Assembly: GCF_900109755.1 (NCBI RefSeq)
Contig: NZ_FOAR01000006.1
Coordinates: 1 to 64,000, forward strand
Source of the DNA: Pseudomonas agarici
GTDB lineage: Bacteria; Pseudomonadota; Gammaproteobacteria; Pseudomonadales; Pseudomonadaceae
Reading direction: 5' to 3'
Length of the DNA stretch: 64,000 nt
The notes below the pieces were generated by a model. That model made no database searches. It had not been told where the DNA came from and was given only the letters and a program-made list of their open reading frames with translations. Positions 39,301-47,727 of this stretch are shown one piece after another. The position numbers and the translations under genes were made by a program. Within the stretch, counting starts at the first letter, position 1. Each line of letters begins with the position of its first letter.

Positions 39301-40669
39301 AGGCCTGATAATGTGATTCGTCGAGCCCGGCATAGGGGCTGGCACGGCGGATCAGGTCCAACAGCGGGGCTTCCTGCCACTCCTGACAACTGACTTCGGC
39401 GACGATCTGCTGTGCCAGTACATCCAGCGGCGCTCGGGGAATCAGCAAGGTGTCCAGCTCGCCCCGGCGAACGCAGTCGAGCAGCGCGGCGCATTCGATC
39501 AGGTCATCGCGCGAGGTCGGGAACAGGCGGCCCTTGGGCGTTCCGTCGATCTGGTGGCCGGAGCGCCCGACCCGTTGCAAAAACGCCGAAATAGAGCCTG
39601 GCGAGCCAATTTGGCAGACCAGCTCGACCTCGCCGATATCGATGCCCAGCTCCAGCGAAGCCGTGGCAATCAGCACCCGAAGCTCGCCGCGCTTGAGTCG
39701 TTGTTCGGCCTCCAGGCGCTGTTCCTTGGCCAGGCTACCGTGGTGGGCGGCCACCGCATCCTTGCCCAGGCGTTCGCTCACATGCTTGGCCAGCCGTTCG
39801 GCCAGGCGCCGGGTATTGACGAACACCAGGGTGGTGCGATGTGCCTGGGCCAGTTCGGCGAGACGCTTGTAGACCAGCTCCCAGACGTCATTGGCCATCA
39901 CCGGCCCCAGCGGCACCGGCAGTACTTCGATGGCCAGGTCCCGTGGGCGGGCATGGCCAATATCGATGATCGCGCAGGGGCGTTCGCTGCCCACCAGGAA
40001 GCGCGACACCCCATCGATGGGTTTTTGCGTGGCGGAAAGGCCAATGCGCAGCAGTGGCTCGTGGCACAGCGCCTGCAGGCGTTCGAGGCTCAGGGCCAGG
40101 TGACTGCCGCGCTTGCTGGCGGCAATCGCATGGATTTCGTCGACGATGACCGTGCGGGTGGTGGCAAGCATGCGCCGCCCCGAGTCGGAGCCGAGCAGCA
40201 CATAGAGCGATTCGGGGGTGGTGACCAGGATATGCGGCGCGCTCTTGCGCATCTGCGTGCGATCTTTCTGCGGCGTATCGCCGGTGCGCACCGCCGTGCT
40301 GATCGACAACGGGGGCAGGCCCTGGTGTTCGAGTTCGGCGGTGATGCCGGCCAACGGCTCCTGCAGATTGATACGAATATCGTTGGACAGCGCCTTGAGC
40401 GGCGAGACATAGACGATAAGGGTTTCAGCCGGCAGCCTGCCGCCTTGATCCAGGCCCTGTCGCACCAGCTCATCAATGACCGCGAGAAAGGCCGTGAGGG
40501 TCTTGCCCGAACCCGTGGGCGCGGCGATCAGCGTCGACTGGCGCTCGCGTATCAACGGCCAGGCACGGGCCTGGGCGGCGGTGACGTCCGGGAAGGTGTT
40601 GCGAAACCAGGCACTGACGGCCGGATGAAACGCCGCCAGAGCGTCGGGGGTCGGTTCGGGAAGGTTCAT
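36359..40669 (-). CDS. lhr: Lhr-family superfamily 2 helicase
   Basis: 1436 residues. Motif I APTGSGKT (50-57), motif II DEIH (177-180), motif III SATQKP, and the C-terminal helicase lobe with VFVNTRRLAERLAKHV, ASLELGIDIGEVELVCQIGSPGSISAFLQRVGRSGH. This is followed by the long Lhr-specific winged-helix and DEAD/H-associated regions. Lhr proteins unwind RNA:DNA and DNA, are linked to DNA repair, and are fused to nuclease partners in some species; no fused nuclease is seen here. Stands alone, convergent with the regulator gene. High-GC coding sequence, unlike the accessory genes next to it. Confidence 0.93.
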   Translation of the reverse strand: MNLPEPTPDALAAFHPAVSAWFRNTFPDVTAAQARAWPLIRERQSTLIAAPTGSGKTLTAFLAVIDELVRQGLDQGGRLPAETLIVYVSPLKALSNDIRINLQEPLAGITAELEHQGLPPLSISTAVRTGDTPQKDRTQMRKSAPHILVTTPESLYVLLGSDSGRRMLATTRTVIVDEIHAIAASKRGSHLALSLERLQALCHEPLLRIGLSATQKPIDGVSRFLVGSERPCAIIDIGHARPRDLAIEVLPVPLGPVMANDVWELVYKRLAELAQAHRTTLVFVNTRRLAERLAKHVSERLGKDAVAAHHGSLAKEQRLEAEQRLKRGELRVLIATASLELGIDIGEVELVCQIGSPGSISAFLQRVGRSGHQIDGTPKGRLFPTSRDDLIECAALLDCVRRGELDTLLIPRAPLDVLAQQIVAEVSCQEWQEAPLLDLIRRASPYAGLDESHYQALLRMLAEGFNSRQGLRSAYLHRDAMTRTLRGRRGSQLTALTSGGTIPDNADYAVLLEPQALNIGSVNEDFAIESIPGDVFQLGNSSYRILRVETGKVRVEDAHGQPPSIPFWLGEAPGRSHELSFAVARLHGQLDERLAATPGNLQPSIDWLCDSLGLELACAEQIVEYLARTRLALGALPSQETLVMERFFDESGGTQLIIHTLFGSRINRAWGLALRKRFCRTFNFELQAAASENAIILSLSTSHSFALDEVWRYLRSNSAEQILVQAVLDAPLFGVRWRWSAGVALALPRFVGGRKVPPQIQRMKGEDLTACVFPDQIACLENLAGEREIPDHPLVEQTLDDCLHEAMDCDGWLALLRRMEAGEVRLIARDLPAPSPLAAQILNAKPYAFLDDAPLEERRTQAVLNRRWSDPSSTDDLGALDHEAIVAVGAEAWPQPNGTDEMHEALMSLAVISDTEAHANDRWPDWLEALAASGRATCLWVDDRRFWVALERLTCLQALYPHATPQPPLQPPADFAQAWEADVAAVEVVRARLSGFGPLSLREIASPLGLAEGRLAQALAKLESEGYVLRGQFSPAATSEQWCERHLLARIHRYTVKRLRREIEPVALQDFMRFLFDWQHLSSVSQAQGSAALPMIVSQLEGYAAAAGAWDSDLLSARLKDYSSTWLDELCRSGKLVWRRLNARNKAANTTLRSTPVVLLPRSQALLWGSLAQQTAVEELSPRTLKVHAALSEHGALFFDELLHEAHLLPTELETALQELVGAGLVNADSFAGLRALITPASKRQARAGRRGRGAFVGGMDDAGRWALLRRPSTTAVGGERLPEETLEQVAMTLLRRYGVVFWRLLEREAEWLPSWRDLLRTLHRLEARGEIRGGRFVSGLAGEQFALPEAIALLREVRRRPLDGSLVAVCGADPLNLAGTLLPGNKVPALAGNRLVYRDGVPVAAEVAGKQVFWLELQQQTAAEVRQKLVQHRGP

Positions 40670-40891
40670 ACTTCACTTTATGCGGGCGCCGTGGACAAGT
40701 TGCAAGCTGAATGGGGATTTGAGTCAGCCACTGTGATCTTTCTGCACTGATAAGCACTCTGCGGGCACTTTCCCCGTGACGGCTGCATCCAAAACCCGCA
40801 AAATGCAACGATTGTGGCGGTTGCCAACGGGAAAACCTCGGTTCTTCCACAAACCGCCATTGTTCTGAACAGACCTGAGCCTGCTGACTCT

Positions 40892-41776
40892 ATGCGAATG
40901 CGCCTTATGTTATTGGGTGGCGGGAATGCCCTCGGGCAGGCGCTGATTCGCCTGGGTGCGGAGGAAGACATCGATTTCCTCGCCCCCCGCCCGCCGCAAG
41001 ACGGCTGGGATGCCGCGAGCCTGACGCAATTGCTCGATGACACCCGCCCGAATGCGTTGATCAACCTTGCTTACTATTTCGACTGGTTCCAGGCGGAGGC
41101 TGTCAGCGAAACACGGCTGTCCAGCCAGGAACGCGCGATCGAGCGTCTGGCCGAATTGTGCCAGCATCACAATATCGTCCTGGTGCAACCGTCCAGCTAT
41201 CGGGTGTTCGATGGTTCGCGGGCGACCGCTTACAGCGAAAAAGACGAACCGATTCCTCTCGGCCTGCGCGGCCAGGCGCTGTGGCGCATCGAACAGAGCG
41301 TGCGCGCGACCTGTCCGCAACATGTGCTGCTGCGTTTCGGCTGGTTGTTGGACGATAGCATCGACGGCACGCTGGGACGTTTCCTGGCTCGCGCCGAGCG
41401 TCCCGAAGAATTGCTGATGGCCGATGATCGGCGCGGCAACCCGACGCCGGTGGACGATGCCGCCCGAGTGATTATTTCGGTGCTCAAGCAACTCGACTGT
41501 GCGGCGCCGCTGTGGGGCACCTATCACTATGCCGGCCATGAGGCGACGACGCCACTGGCATTGGGCCAGGCGATCCTCGGCGAGGCGCGCAATTTCCATC
41601 CGCTGGCGATCGAGGCGCCGAGCGCCCAGGCCCACGCGGCTCGCCCGGATGCCGTTGAAGAACCGCAGCATGCGGTGCTGGCGTGCAAGAAAATCCTCCA
41701 TACCTTCGGCATCAAACCGCGCGCCTGGCGCGCCGGGCTGCCGGCTTTACTGGACAGGTTCTATCGTCATGGCTGA
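40892..41776 (+). CDS. RmlD-like sugar-nucleotide reductase family protein
   Basis: 294 residues from ATG 40892 (MRMRLMLLGGGNALGQALI); the frame is open upstream but without similarity. Rossmann glycine motif LLGGGNALG (residues 6-14), RmlD-type substrate-binding layout (LINLAYYFDWFQAEAVSE, VLVQPSSYRVFDG, YHYAGHEATTP). The usual YxxxK catalytic pair is not evident, so the activity is uncertain. Overlaps the epimerase gene by 8 bases. The same pair stands beside oprG in P. aeruginosa. Confidence 0.85.
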   Translation: MRMRLMLLGGGNALGQALIRLGAEEDIDFLAPRPPQDGWDAASLTQLLDDTRPNALINLAYYFDWFQAEAVSETRLSSQERAIERLAELCQHHNIVLVQPSSYRVFDGSRATAYSEKDEPIPLGLRGQALWRIEQSVRATCPQHVLLRFGWLLDDSIDGTLGRFLARAERPEELLMADDRRGNPTPVDDAARVIISVLKQLDCAAPLWGTYHYAGHEATTPLALGQAILGEARNFHPLAIEAPSAQAHAARPDAVEEPQHAVLACKKILHTFGIKPRAWRAGLPALLDRFYRHG

Positions 41777-42698
41777 TACGCCGATTCTGATCACCGGCGG
41801 GGCCGGTTTCATTGGTTCCAACCTGGCCGAGCTGCTGTTAGCCAAAGGTTACTCGATTCGTGTGCTGGACGACCTGTCCACCGGCAAGCGTAGCAACCTC
41901 GCCCTGGACAACCCGCGAGTCGAGCTGATCGAGGGCGATGTCGCCGATGCCGCGCAGGTTGTCCGGGCCATGGTCGGTTGTCAGGCCGTGGTGCACCTGG
42001 CGGCGGTGGCATCGGTACAAGCCTCGGTGGATGATCCGGTGCGCACGCACCGGAGCAATTTTGTGGGTAGCCTGAATGTTTGCGAAGCCATGCGCGAGGC
42101 GGGGGTGAAGCGGGTAATCTTCGCCTCCAGCGCTGCGGTCTATGGTAACAACGGCGAAGGTGAGTCGATTGTCGAAGACACGCCCAAGGCACCGCTGACA
42201 CCGTATGCGGTGGACAAGCTGGCGAGCGAATACTATTTCGATTTCTATCGACGCCAGCATGCCCTGGAGCCGGTGATCTTCCGTTTTTTCAATGTTTTCG
42301 GGCCGCGCCAGAATCCGTCCTCGCCGTATTCCGGGGTCATCAGCATCTTCAGCGAACGCGCCGAGAAAGGCCTGCCGATCACCGTGTTTGGCGATGGCGA
42401 GCAGACCCGCGATTTCATCTACGTCGGCGACCTGGTGAACGTCCTGGTACAGGCGCTCGAAGCGCCGCAGGTGCACGAAGGTGCGATTAACGTTGGTTTG
42501 AACCGCTCCACCAGCCTCAAGCAGATGCTGCAGGTCCTGAGCGAAGTCGTCGGCCCGTTGCCCCCCGTGACGTATGCCCCGGCACGCTGCGGCGATATCC
42601 GTCATTCCCGGGCGAACAACCAGCGTCTGCTGGAGCGCTTCGCCTTTCCCGAACCGACGCCGATCGGCGTGGGACTGGCGCGGTTGCTGGGGCGCTGA
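41769..42698 (+). CDS. NAD-dependent epimerase/dehydratase (UDP-glucose 4-epimerase-like)
   Basis: 309 residues. Extended SDR with the NAD motif ITGGAGFIGSNLAELL (residues 8-23), the conserved DDLSTGKRSNL that follows beta2, catalytic Ser in FASSAAVYG, and the YxxxK pair in TPYAVDKLASEYY. RFFNVFGPRQNPSSPYSGVIS and FGDGEQTRDFIYVGD are the usual substrate-binding parts. Likely acts on UDP-sugars for surface polysaccharide. Starts inside the end of the RmlD-like gene; ends 6 bases from the convergent oprG. Confidence 0.92.
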   Translation: MADTPILITGGAGFIGSNLAELLLAKGYSIRVLDDLSTGKRSNLALDNPRVELIEGDVADAAQVVRAMVGCQAVVHLAAVASVQASVDDPVRTHRSNFVGSLNVCEAMREAGVKRVIFASSAAVYGNNGEGESIVEDTPKAPLTPYAVDKLASEYYFDFYRRQHALEPVIFRFFNVFGPRQNPSSPYSGVISIFSERAEKGLPITVFGDGEQTRDFIYVGDLVNVLVQALEAPQVHEGAINVGLNRSTSLKQMLQVLSEVVGPLPPVTYAPARCGDIRHSRANNQRLLERFAFPEPTPIGVGLARLLGR

Positions 42699-42704
42699 TA
42701 CCGC

Positions 42705-43403
42705 TTAGAACTTGTAGCCCAGGCCGACCATGTAAACCATCGGGTCCACATCGACATTGACCTTGGCGCGGGTGCCGCCCGCCACTGCGTTGTTGTCCAC
42801 GTAGGCCGTGGTGTCGATGTCGATGTAGCGGATCTGGGCGTTGAGCATCAATTTGTCGGTGAGCATATAGTCGGCACCGACCTGCCAGGACAGCCCCCAA
42901 GAATTCTTCGCACGGAAATTGTCGAAACCAGCGGCGCTGGCTTCGCTGCCGACATGCTCGTCGTAGATCCAGGTGTAGTTGATGCCAGCACCGAGGTAAG
43001 GCTGGAGCGCCGACTTGTGGTCGAGCGGGTAGTACACCACGCTGAGGGTCGGTGGCAGGTGCTTGAGGGTGCCGAGTTTGCCGTTGGCGGCGCCTAGCGC
43101 GGTGTTCTTGAGCTTCACGTCATGTTCGAACGGACTCGCGGCCAGCAGTTCGAGACCGATGTGATCGGTGACCATGTAGGCGAAGTTCAGGCCCAACTGA
43201 GTGTCGCTGCCCATCGTCGCCTTGCCACCGAGATTGGCGCCGGCCAGCGGGCCGCGATCGACCTTGACGCTGGAGCTGTCGGCGCTCGGATTGATCGTGA
43301 TCGCTCCGGCGCGAACGATGATGTCACCAGCCTCATGGGCATGGGCAAGCGGGGCGGCGCAGGCGAGGGCAACGAAGGCGGCGCTGAGTAAGGATTTGTG
43401 CAT
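42705..43403 (-). CDS. oprG: outer membrane protein OprG (OmpW family)
   Basis: 232 residues. Signal peptide (MHKSLLSAAFVALACAAPLAHA, cleavage after about residue 22), then an eight-stranded OmpW barrel ending in the aromatic residue Phe (VGLGYKF). Signature LPPTLSVVYYPLDHKSALQPYLGAGINYTWIY is present. OmpW/OprG proteins pass small hydrophobic molecules through the outer membrane. An Anr-like site lies about 70 bases upstream, in line with the known low-oxygen induction of oprG in P. aeruginosa. Confidence 0.95.
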   Translation of the reverse strand: MHKSLLSAAFVALACAAPLAHAHEAGDIIVRAGAITINPSADSSSVKVDRGPLAGANLGGKATMGSDTQLGLNFAYMVTDHIGLELLAASPFEHDVKLKNTALGAANGKLGTLKHLPPTLSVVYYPLDHKSALQPYLGAGINYTWIYDEHVGSEASAAGFDNFRAKNSWGLSWQVGADYMLTDKLMLNAQIRYIDIDTTAYVDNNAVAGGTRAKVNVDVDPMVYMVGLGYKF

Positions 43404-43469
43404 GGAAGGACTCCAGAAGACATTTCGAATTCACTGGAGTCAATGGTAAAGAGCGAGCTGATCGAGTCT

Positions 43470-43483
43470 TTGACTCAGCTCAA
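43470..43483 (-). promoter_or_regulatory. Anr/FNR-like site upstream of oprG
   Basis: On the minus strand TTGAG, 4 bases, GTCAA; 8 of 10 consensus positions of TTGAT-N4-ATCAA. About 67 bases upstream of the oprG start. Predicted only. Confidence 0.4.
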
Positions 43484-43499
43484 TGAAAGGTCAATTGCC

Positions 43500-44048
43500 T
43501 TATTCCGGCAACTCGTACACATAGATCTTTTGTGCCTCCATGCCGTACCCCGCATCCGCCAGCTCGCTGGTGCTTGGCTTGACCTGCAGTTCGCCTTCGA
43601 TCCAGTACGGCTGGTACAACTCGTCGAGCTTGACCCCCAGCTCACTGGTCACATGCACGATCTGGTTCGACGGCGGTGGCGGCACATGGATGCAGGCACC
43701 GAAATACGGCACCAGCAGGAACTCGGTGGTGCGGCCTTCCTCGCTCACCTCCAGTGACACGATATAGCCGGGCAATCGCACATGCTGGCCATCGAGGGCC
43801 TTGACCACCGGCGCGTCCGGCAGGCTCTGCCTGGCCGCCGGAGCGGCCTCGGGGTCCATGTTGCCCAACTGCGACAAGTCATGCAGCGGGCGCATATCCG
43901 GCAGTTCCGGCGGCGCGTCCGGCGGAATCATTTCCTGCCAGGCCAGCTCCCGCGGTTCGTCCTTGGCCCATGACGGCAGAGCCGCCAACAACAGCAGCGC
44001 CAACAGCAAGCGGGACAACACAGGTTTTTTCATCACACAAACACTCAT
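43500..44048 (-). CDS. DUF3299 periplasmic protein of the zinc operon
   Basis: 182 residues from ATG 44048, which overlaps the permease stop (ATGA); the internal ATG 44033 (MKKPVLSRLLLALLLLAALP) gives a cleaner signal peptide and is a good alternative. After the signal peptide (cleavage near PSWA-KD) lies a DUF3299 domain with TTEFLLVPYFGACIHVPPPP and NQIVHV. The conserved Cys-His (ACIH) suggests a metal site. Last gene of a Zur-linked set with permease, ATPase and ZrgA-like protein. Role inferred from context. Confidence 0.85.
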   Translation of the reverse strand: MSVCVMKKPVLSRLLLALLLLAALPSWAKDEPRELAWQEMIPPDAPPELPDMRPLHDLSQLGNMDPEAAPAARQSLPDAPVVKALDGQHVRLPGYIVSLEVSEEGRTTEFLLVPYFGACIHVPPPPSNQIVHVTSELGVKLDELYQPYWIEGELQVKPSTSELADAGYGMEAQKIYVYELPE

Positions 44049-45310
44049 AAACGGATGGACAGGCCATCGCTCAGGGATTGCCGATAGGCACGCCAGGCCG
44101 GCACGCTGCCCATCAACAGGGCGGCGACGAGGATACCGCCAAGCAGCCTCCATTCATATTCGCTTGGCCAGGACAACGGCAGGTACAGCCCGTAGTTCGA
44201 CTGCACATAACCCTGGGCCAAGGCGATGCACAGGTACAGCAGACCCAGCCCGGCGACCACGCCGGACAGTGCCAGGGCAAAGGCTTCCAGCACCAGTAGA
44301 CTGGCGATATGCCAGGGCCGCGCACCCACCGAACGCAGGATCGCCATCTCCCGGCGGCGCTCGTTGAGGCTGGTGAGAATCGCCGTCAGCATGCCGATCA
44401 GGCCGGTCAGCACCACAAACAGCGAGACTACGAACAGGGCTTTTTCCGCCGTGCCCATCAGGCTCCAGAGTTCCTGCAAGGCCACCCCCGGAAGGATCGC
44501 CAGCATCGGCTCGCCCCGGTACTCGTTGATCTCGCGCTGCACGGCGAAAGTCGCAATCTTGCTCTTGAGGCCGAGCATGAAGGCGGTGATCGCCTGGGGC
44601 GTGAGGTCCATGTTACGCGCTTGATCGGCGCTGATCCGCCCGGTGCCGTGGGCCGGTACTCCGTTGTGCCAGTCGATATGGATCGCCTCCATGCCGCCGA
44701 GACTGATATGCAGCGTGCGGTCCACCGGGGTTCCGGTGCGCTTGAGGATACCGACCACGGTGAACGGCTTGTCGTCGTGCTTGACCAGGCTGATTGTCGC
44801 GACGCCATGAGCCAGCACCAGTTGGTCACCGAGCTTGTAGTGCAAGGCATCGGCGACTTCGGCGCCGAGTACCACTTCGAAAGGATCGCCGGCGAAGGCG
44901 CGACCGCCGGCCAGTTCCAGGCGCTGTTGGTGACCGTACTGATAATGCTCGAAGTAGGCTTCGTTGGTGCCCATCACCCGATAGCCGCGATGCGAGTCGC
45001 CGAGGGAAATCGGGATGGCCCACTTCACCTGCGGGCTGCTGGCAAAGTGCTCGAAGCTATCCCAGCGGATGTTGTTGGTGGCGTTACCAATGCGAAACAC
45101 CGAGTACAGCAGCAGGTTAACCGAGCCCGAGCGAGCGCCGACGATCAGGTCGGTGCCGCTGATGGTGCTGGCAAAGCTGGCGCGGGCTTCGGTGCGCACA
45201 CGCTCCACCGCCAGGAGCAGGCAGACCGAAAGGGCGATGGCGAAGGCCGTGAGAATGGCGGTAAAGCGGCGGTTAGCCAGGCTGGCCAAAGCCAGTCGTA
45301 ACAGATACAT
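44045..45310 (-). CDS. FtsX-like ABC transporter permease
   Basis: 421 residues, MacB/FtsX topology: one N-terminal membrane segment (ILTAFAIALSVCLLL), a large periplasmic domain (about residues 45-285), then three segments (ALFVVSLFVVLTGLIGMLTAIL, IASLLVLEAFALALSGVVAGLGLLYLCIAL, LGGILVAALLMGSVPAW). Works with the ATPase encoded one base upstream; such pairs do mechanical work on envelope proteins rather than classic import. Part of the zinc-responsive cluster homologous to PA4063-PA4066. Confidence 0.92.
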   Translation of the reverse strand: MYLLRLALASLANRRFTAILTAFAIALSVCLLLAVERVRTEARASFASTISGTDLIVGARSGSVNLLLYSVFRIGNATNNIRWDSFEHFASSPQVKWAIPISLGDSHRGYRVMGTNEAYFEHYQYGHQQRLELAGGRAFAGDPFEVVLGAEVADALHYKLGDQLVLAHGVATISLVKHDDKPFTVVGILKRTGTPVDRTLHISLGGMEAIHIDWHNGVPAHGTGRISADQARNMDLTPQAITAFMLGLKSKIATFAVQREINEYRGEPMLAILPGVALQELWSLMGTAEKALFVVSLFVVLTGLIGMLTAILTSLNERRREMAILRSVGARPWHIASLLVLEAFALALSGVVAGLGLLYLCIALAQGYVQSNYGLYLPLSWPSEYEWRLLGGILVAALLMGSVPAWRAYRQSLSDGLSIRL

Positions 45311-45311
45311 C

Positions 45312-46022
45312 TCAAACCTCCGCGGGCGCGGTCGCGCGATTCAGGTCGGCCAGGGACAGGTGACGATCGAACAGTGGCGCCAGGCTTTGATCATGGCTGA
45401 CGAACAGCAGACTGGAGCCGGCTTCCCGGCATTCGGCGAACAACAATTGGATAAAGGCTTCGCGGGCGTCGTAATCGAGGGCCGAGGTCGGTTCGTCGGC
45501 GATCACCAGTTCCGGTTGGCCGATCAGTGCGCGGGCAGCGGCGACGCGTTGCTGCTGGCCAATGGACAGGGAGTCGGCGCGCCGTTCCAGCAGCGCTGGG
45601 TCCTGCAAGCCGAGGTGCGCGAGCAAGGTCGCGGCGGCCTGGTCGATGCTGCCGTGGCGTTGGCTGGCGCGGCTGGCGCGCAACCTGGAAAAACGACAGG
45701 GCAGTTCGACATTCTCGCGCACCGAGAGAAACGGCAGCAGGTTGAACTGCTGGAAAATGTAGCCAGTGTGATCGACACGAAAATGATCGCGGGCGCCGGC
45801 CCCGAGCTCGGTCAGCTCCTGGCCGAGCAGGCGGATGCTGCCCCGGCTGGGTTTCTGCACGCCGCCCAGCAGACCGAGCAGGGTGGTCTTGCCGCTGCCG
45901 CTGGGGCCCTTGAGAAACAAAGTCTCGCCGGGCTCCAGGCGGAACGCGGGGATGTCCAGCAACAGCGGGTGACCGGGCCAATTGAAGCCCAGGTCGGACA
46001 GTTCGATAAGTGCTTGGGTCAT
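45312..46022 (-). CDS. ABC transporter ATP-binding protein (LolD/MacB type)
   Basis: 236 residues from ATG 46022 (MTQALIELSDLGFNWPGHPL). Walker A GPSGSGKT, Q-loop FQQFNLLPFLSVRENVELP, signature LSIGQQQRVAAARALI, Walker B LVIADEPTSALD, H-loop FVSHDQ. The signature has LSIGQ in place of LSGGQ. The partner permease gene starts one base after its stop. Upstream lies a REP-type repeat. Confidence 0.94.
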   Translation of the reverse strand: MTQALIELSDLGFNWPGHPLLLDIPAFRLEPGETLFLKGPSGSGKTTLLGLLGGVQKPSRGSIRLLGQELTELGAGARDHFRVDHTGYIFQQFNLLPFLSVRENVELPCRFSRLRASRASQRHGSIDQAAATLLAHLGLQDPALLERRADSLSIGQQQRVAAARALIGQPELVIADEPTSALDYDAREAFIQLLFAECREAGSSLLFVSHDQSLAPLFDRHLSLADLNRATAPAEV

Positions 46023-46070
46023 TGGGGCCGATTCACAAGTGGTGTGCTCCTGGTGGAGGCGGAACGGGTT

Positions 46071-46156
46071 GTGGGAGCGGTACTTACCCGCGAGAGGGGC
46101 CTTGAGATCGCGGAAAGCTTCGCCGCGACGCCGCCCCGATCCGGTACCGCTCCCAC
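46071..46156. repeat. REP-type inverted repeat pair (REPIN-like)
   Basis: GTGGGAGCGGTA at 46071-46082 and TACCGCTCCCAC at 46145-46156, 62 bases apart in opposite orientation, with ACCCGCGA after the left copy. This is the sequence style of Pseudomonas REP elements. Lies between the zrgA-like gene and the ABC ATPase gene. Confidence 0.8.
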
Positions 46157-46195
46157 GGACACACATAAGCCCATTCCAACGGGAATGGAGATGGA

Positions 46196-46789
46196 TCAGA
46201 ACTTCAGGGTAGCGGCCTTCGGTGTCGCATCCACGCCCTGCTGGCCGCTTGGCGAGATGACTTGTACCTGAATTTTCTGGGTCGCGGGGAAGGTCTTGAA
46301 GACCTGGGTCAGGTCGAGTTGCTTGAGCGCTGCCGGCGTGGCGCAGTTGAATTGGTAATGCGCGTGGATTTCGCTGTGGTCGTGATGATGCGGGTGCTCG
46401 CCGGTGCCCTTGGCGTGGTCGTTATCATCCTCATCGCGGTCGGCGTCCTCCGGGGCCGGATCGCCGAACAACGGGCTTTCCAGTTCTTGGTTGGCAAGCA
46501 CGCAACCGGCCTCCTTGGGCAGTTGGAACAGCGCCAGCGGTTTGTCGAGCAGGGCGCGCACGGCGGCGACCTTGGCCTTGTCGGCGTCGCTGGTGGCGGT
46601 GTGTTCGAAGCCCAGCAGATTCATCGCCGGGCTTTGCAGTTCCAGTTCCAGGGTTTGCGCGTCCAGGGCCGCGTTCAGGCGAGCGACGCCATGTTCGTGA
46701 GCACCCAGGCTGGCGTGTTCTGTTTCATGGGCCTGGGCGGCAATCAAGGGTAGCAAGGCAAAAGGCAGGGCGAGAAGCAGGCGACGCAT
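46196..46789 (-). CDS. zrgA: His-rich periplasmic zinc protein, ZrgA/DUF2796 family
   Basis: 197 residues. Signal peptide MRRLLLALPFALLPLIAAQA, then HETEHASLGAHEHGVARLNAAL and a low-complexity metal-binding stretch (EHPHHHDHSEIHAH, about residues 131-144) preceded by an acidic region (DADRDEDDNDH). DUF2796/ZrgA proteins aid zinc uptake in Vibrio and are Zur-regulated. First gene of the zinc set on this strand, with a Zur-like box 32 bases upstream. Confidence 0.88.
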   Translation of the reverse strand: MRRLLLALPFALLPLIAAQAHETEHASLGAHEHGVARLNAALDAQTLELELQSPAMNLLGFEHTATSDADKAKVAAVRALLDKPLALFQLPKEAGCVLANQELESPLFGDPAPEDADRDEDDNDHAKGTGEHPHHHDHSEIHAHYQFNCATPAALKQLDLTQVFKTFPATQKIQVQVISPSGQQGVDATPKAATLKF

Positions 46790-46820
46790 AGCGTTTCTCC
46801 AGAAACCACAAAAGGTATTT

Positions 46821-46840
46821 TGTTATGTGATCTTATAACA
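46821..46840 (-). promoter_or_regulatory. Zur-like operator upstream of zrgA
   Basis: TGTTATGTGA / TCTTATAACA, an imperfect 20-base palindrome (8 of 10 positions symmetric) with the TGTTAT...ATAACA core seen in Zur sites. Sits 32-51 bases before the zrgA start, where it could block the promoter. Confidence 0.55.
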
Positions 46841-46934
46841 ATTTATTACGCTTTCAACCACCTGCTTGGCGATCCGGCTGACGCGTGGGAGCATGCCTGC
46901 TGGGCTATTCGGTCAAGGATTTTGAGGAAAGTTT

Positions 46935-47279
46935 ATGGTGCGGATTCGCGGAACCATCGGCGAGTGGCCGGTAGATTTGACAGTGGAGCTGGATGACGGC
47001 GATTGGGCCCGGCTGGGTGCGCAATTGCAGGTGGAGAAACGGCAGGAGCCAGTGGTGATGGCCAGGCCGATGAGCCAGGACGATGCCGTGTGGCAGATGG
47101 CCAAGGACTTGGTGCGCCAAGCCGGGCAGATCGACGGTCCACAACTGCTGGGGCAATTGGAGGGCTTGACCGGGAGTGTGGCGGCGGGCAAACGCTTATT
47201 GGTGCGCTTGCGCCACTGTGGTGAGGTCAAGGTGGTGAGTGGGACGGATTCGCCGCTCTATAGTTGGAGCGATGCTTAA
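46935..47279 (+). CDS. conserved hypothetical protein (PA4062-like)
   Basis: 114 residues, begins MVRIRGTIGEWPVDLTVELDD. Soluble; a beta-rich N-terminal half and a helical C-terminal half (DAVWQMAKDLVRQAGQIDG, LLGQLEGLTGSVAAGKRLL) that looks like a small winged helix. A TGAGGAAAG ribosome site is present. Divergent from zrgA and in the same place in P. aeruginosa. Function unknown. Confidence 0.85.
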   Translation: MVRIRGTIGEWPVDLTVELDDGDWARLGAQLQVEKRQEPVVMARPMSQDDAVWQMAKDLVRQAGQIDGPQLLGQLEGLTGSVAAGKRLLVRLRHCGEVKVVSGTDSPLYSWSDA

Positions 47280-47460
47280 GCAGGTGTATTGCTGACTTCA
47301 CGGACGGCATCTGTTAGGTGGGGCGGTTTGTTGCGCAGGCCGACAGCGCCGGTTCTGGCTTTGCGAAGAAGCTGGGTATGGAGTGTTGTGCGCAAACCCT
47401 ATCAGGCTCTGTACGAAATGTATCCGCGCTCGCCCATGTGGTGTTGAAAGTCGGCTCGCC

Positions 47461-47727
47461 ATGCTCATGACCACCCGTCGACTGCGTTTACATCCCCAAG
47501 ATTATTTCCTGGCTGGCGACGAAGACCTCGGCTTTGGAGGCACCTACCGCCTAACCGAAGCGAGCACATTCAAAACCAGGGCGGCCGCTGAAAGCGTTGA
47601 GGCGCTAGCAAAAGCTGTAGCGGAGGGTGTGCCGATGTTGACCCCCAATGGTCGACCGAAATCAATGGGGAGCTTCACTACCCTCGCAGATAGGAAATAC
47701 CAATCACGCATGGCTGGAACCCAGTAG
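47461..47727 (+). CDS. uncertain small ORF in the islet before the ExoY-like gene
   Basis: 88 residues from ATG 47461 (47467 also possible). The product contains GFGGTYRLTEASTFKTRAAAESVEAL, which looks like a small helical domain in other proteins. No good ribosome site; composition resembles random. Could be a fragment of a lost gene. It lies in a stretch (47280-47892) that otherwise shows no gene. Confidence 0.3.
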   Translation: MLMTTRRLRLHPQDYFLAGDEDLGFGGTYRLTEASTFKTRAAAESVEALAKAVAEGVPMLTPNGRPKSMGSFTTLADRKYQSRMAGTQ

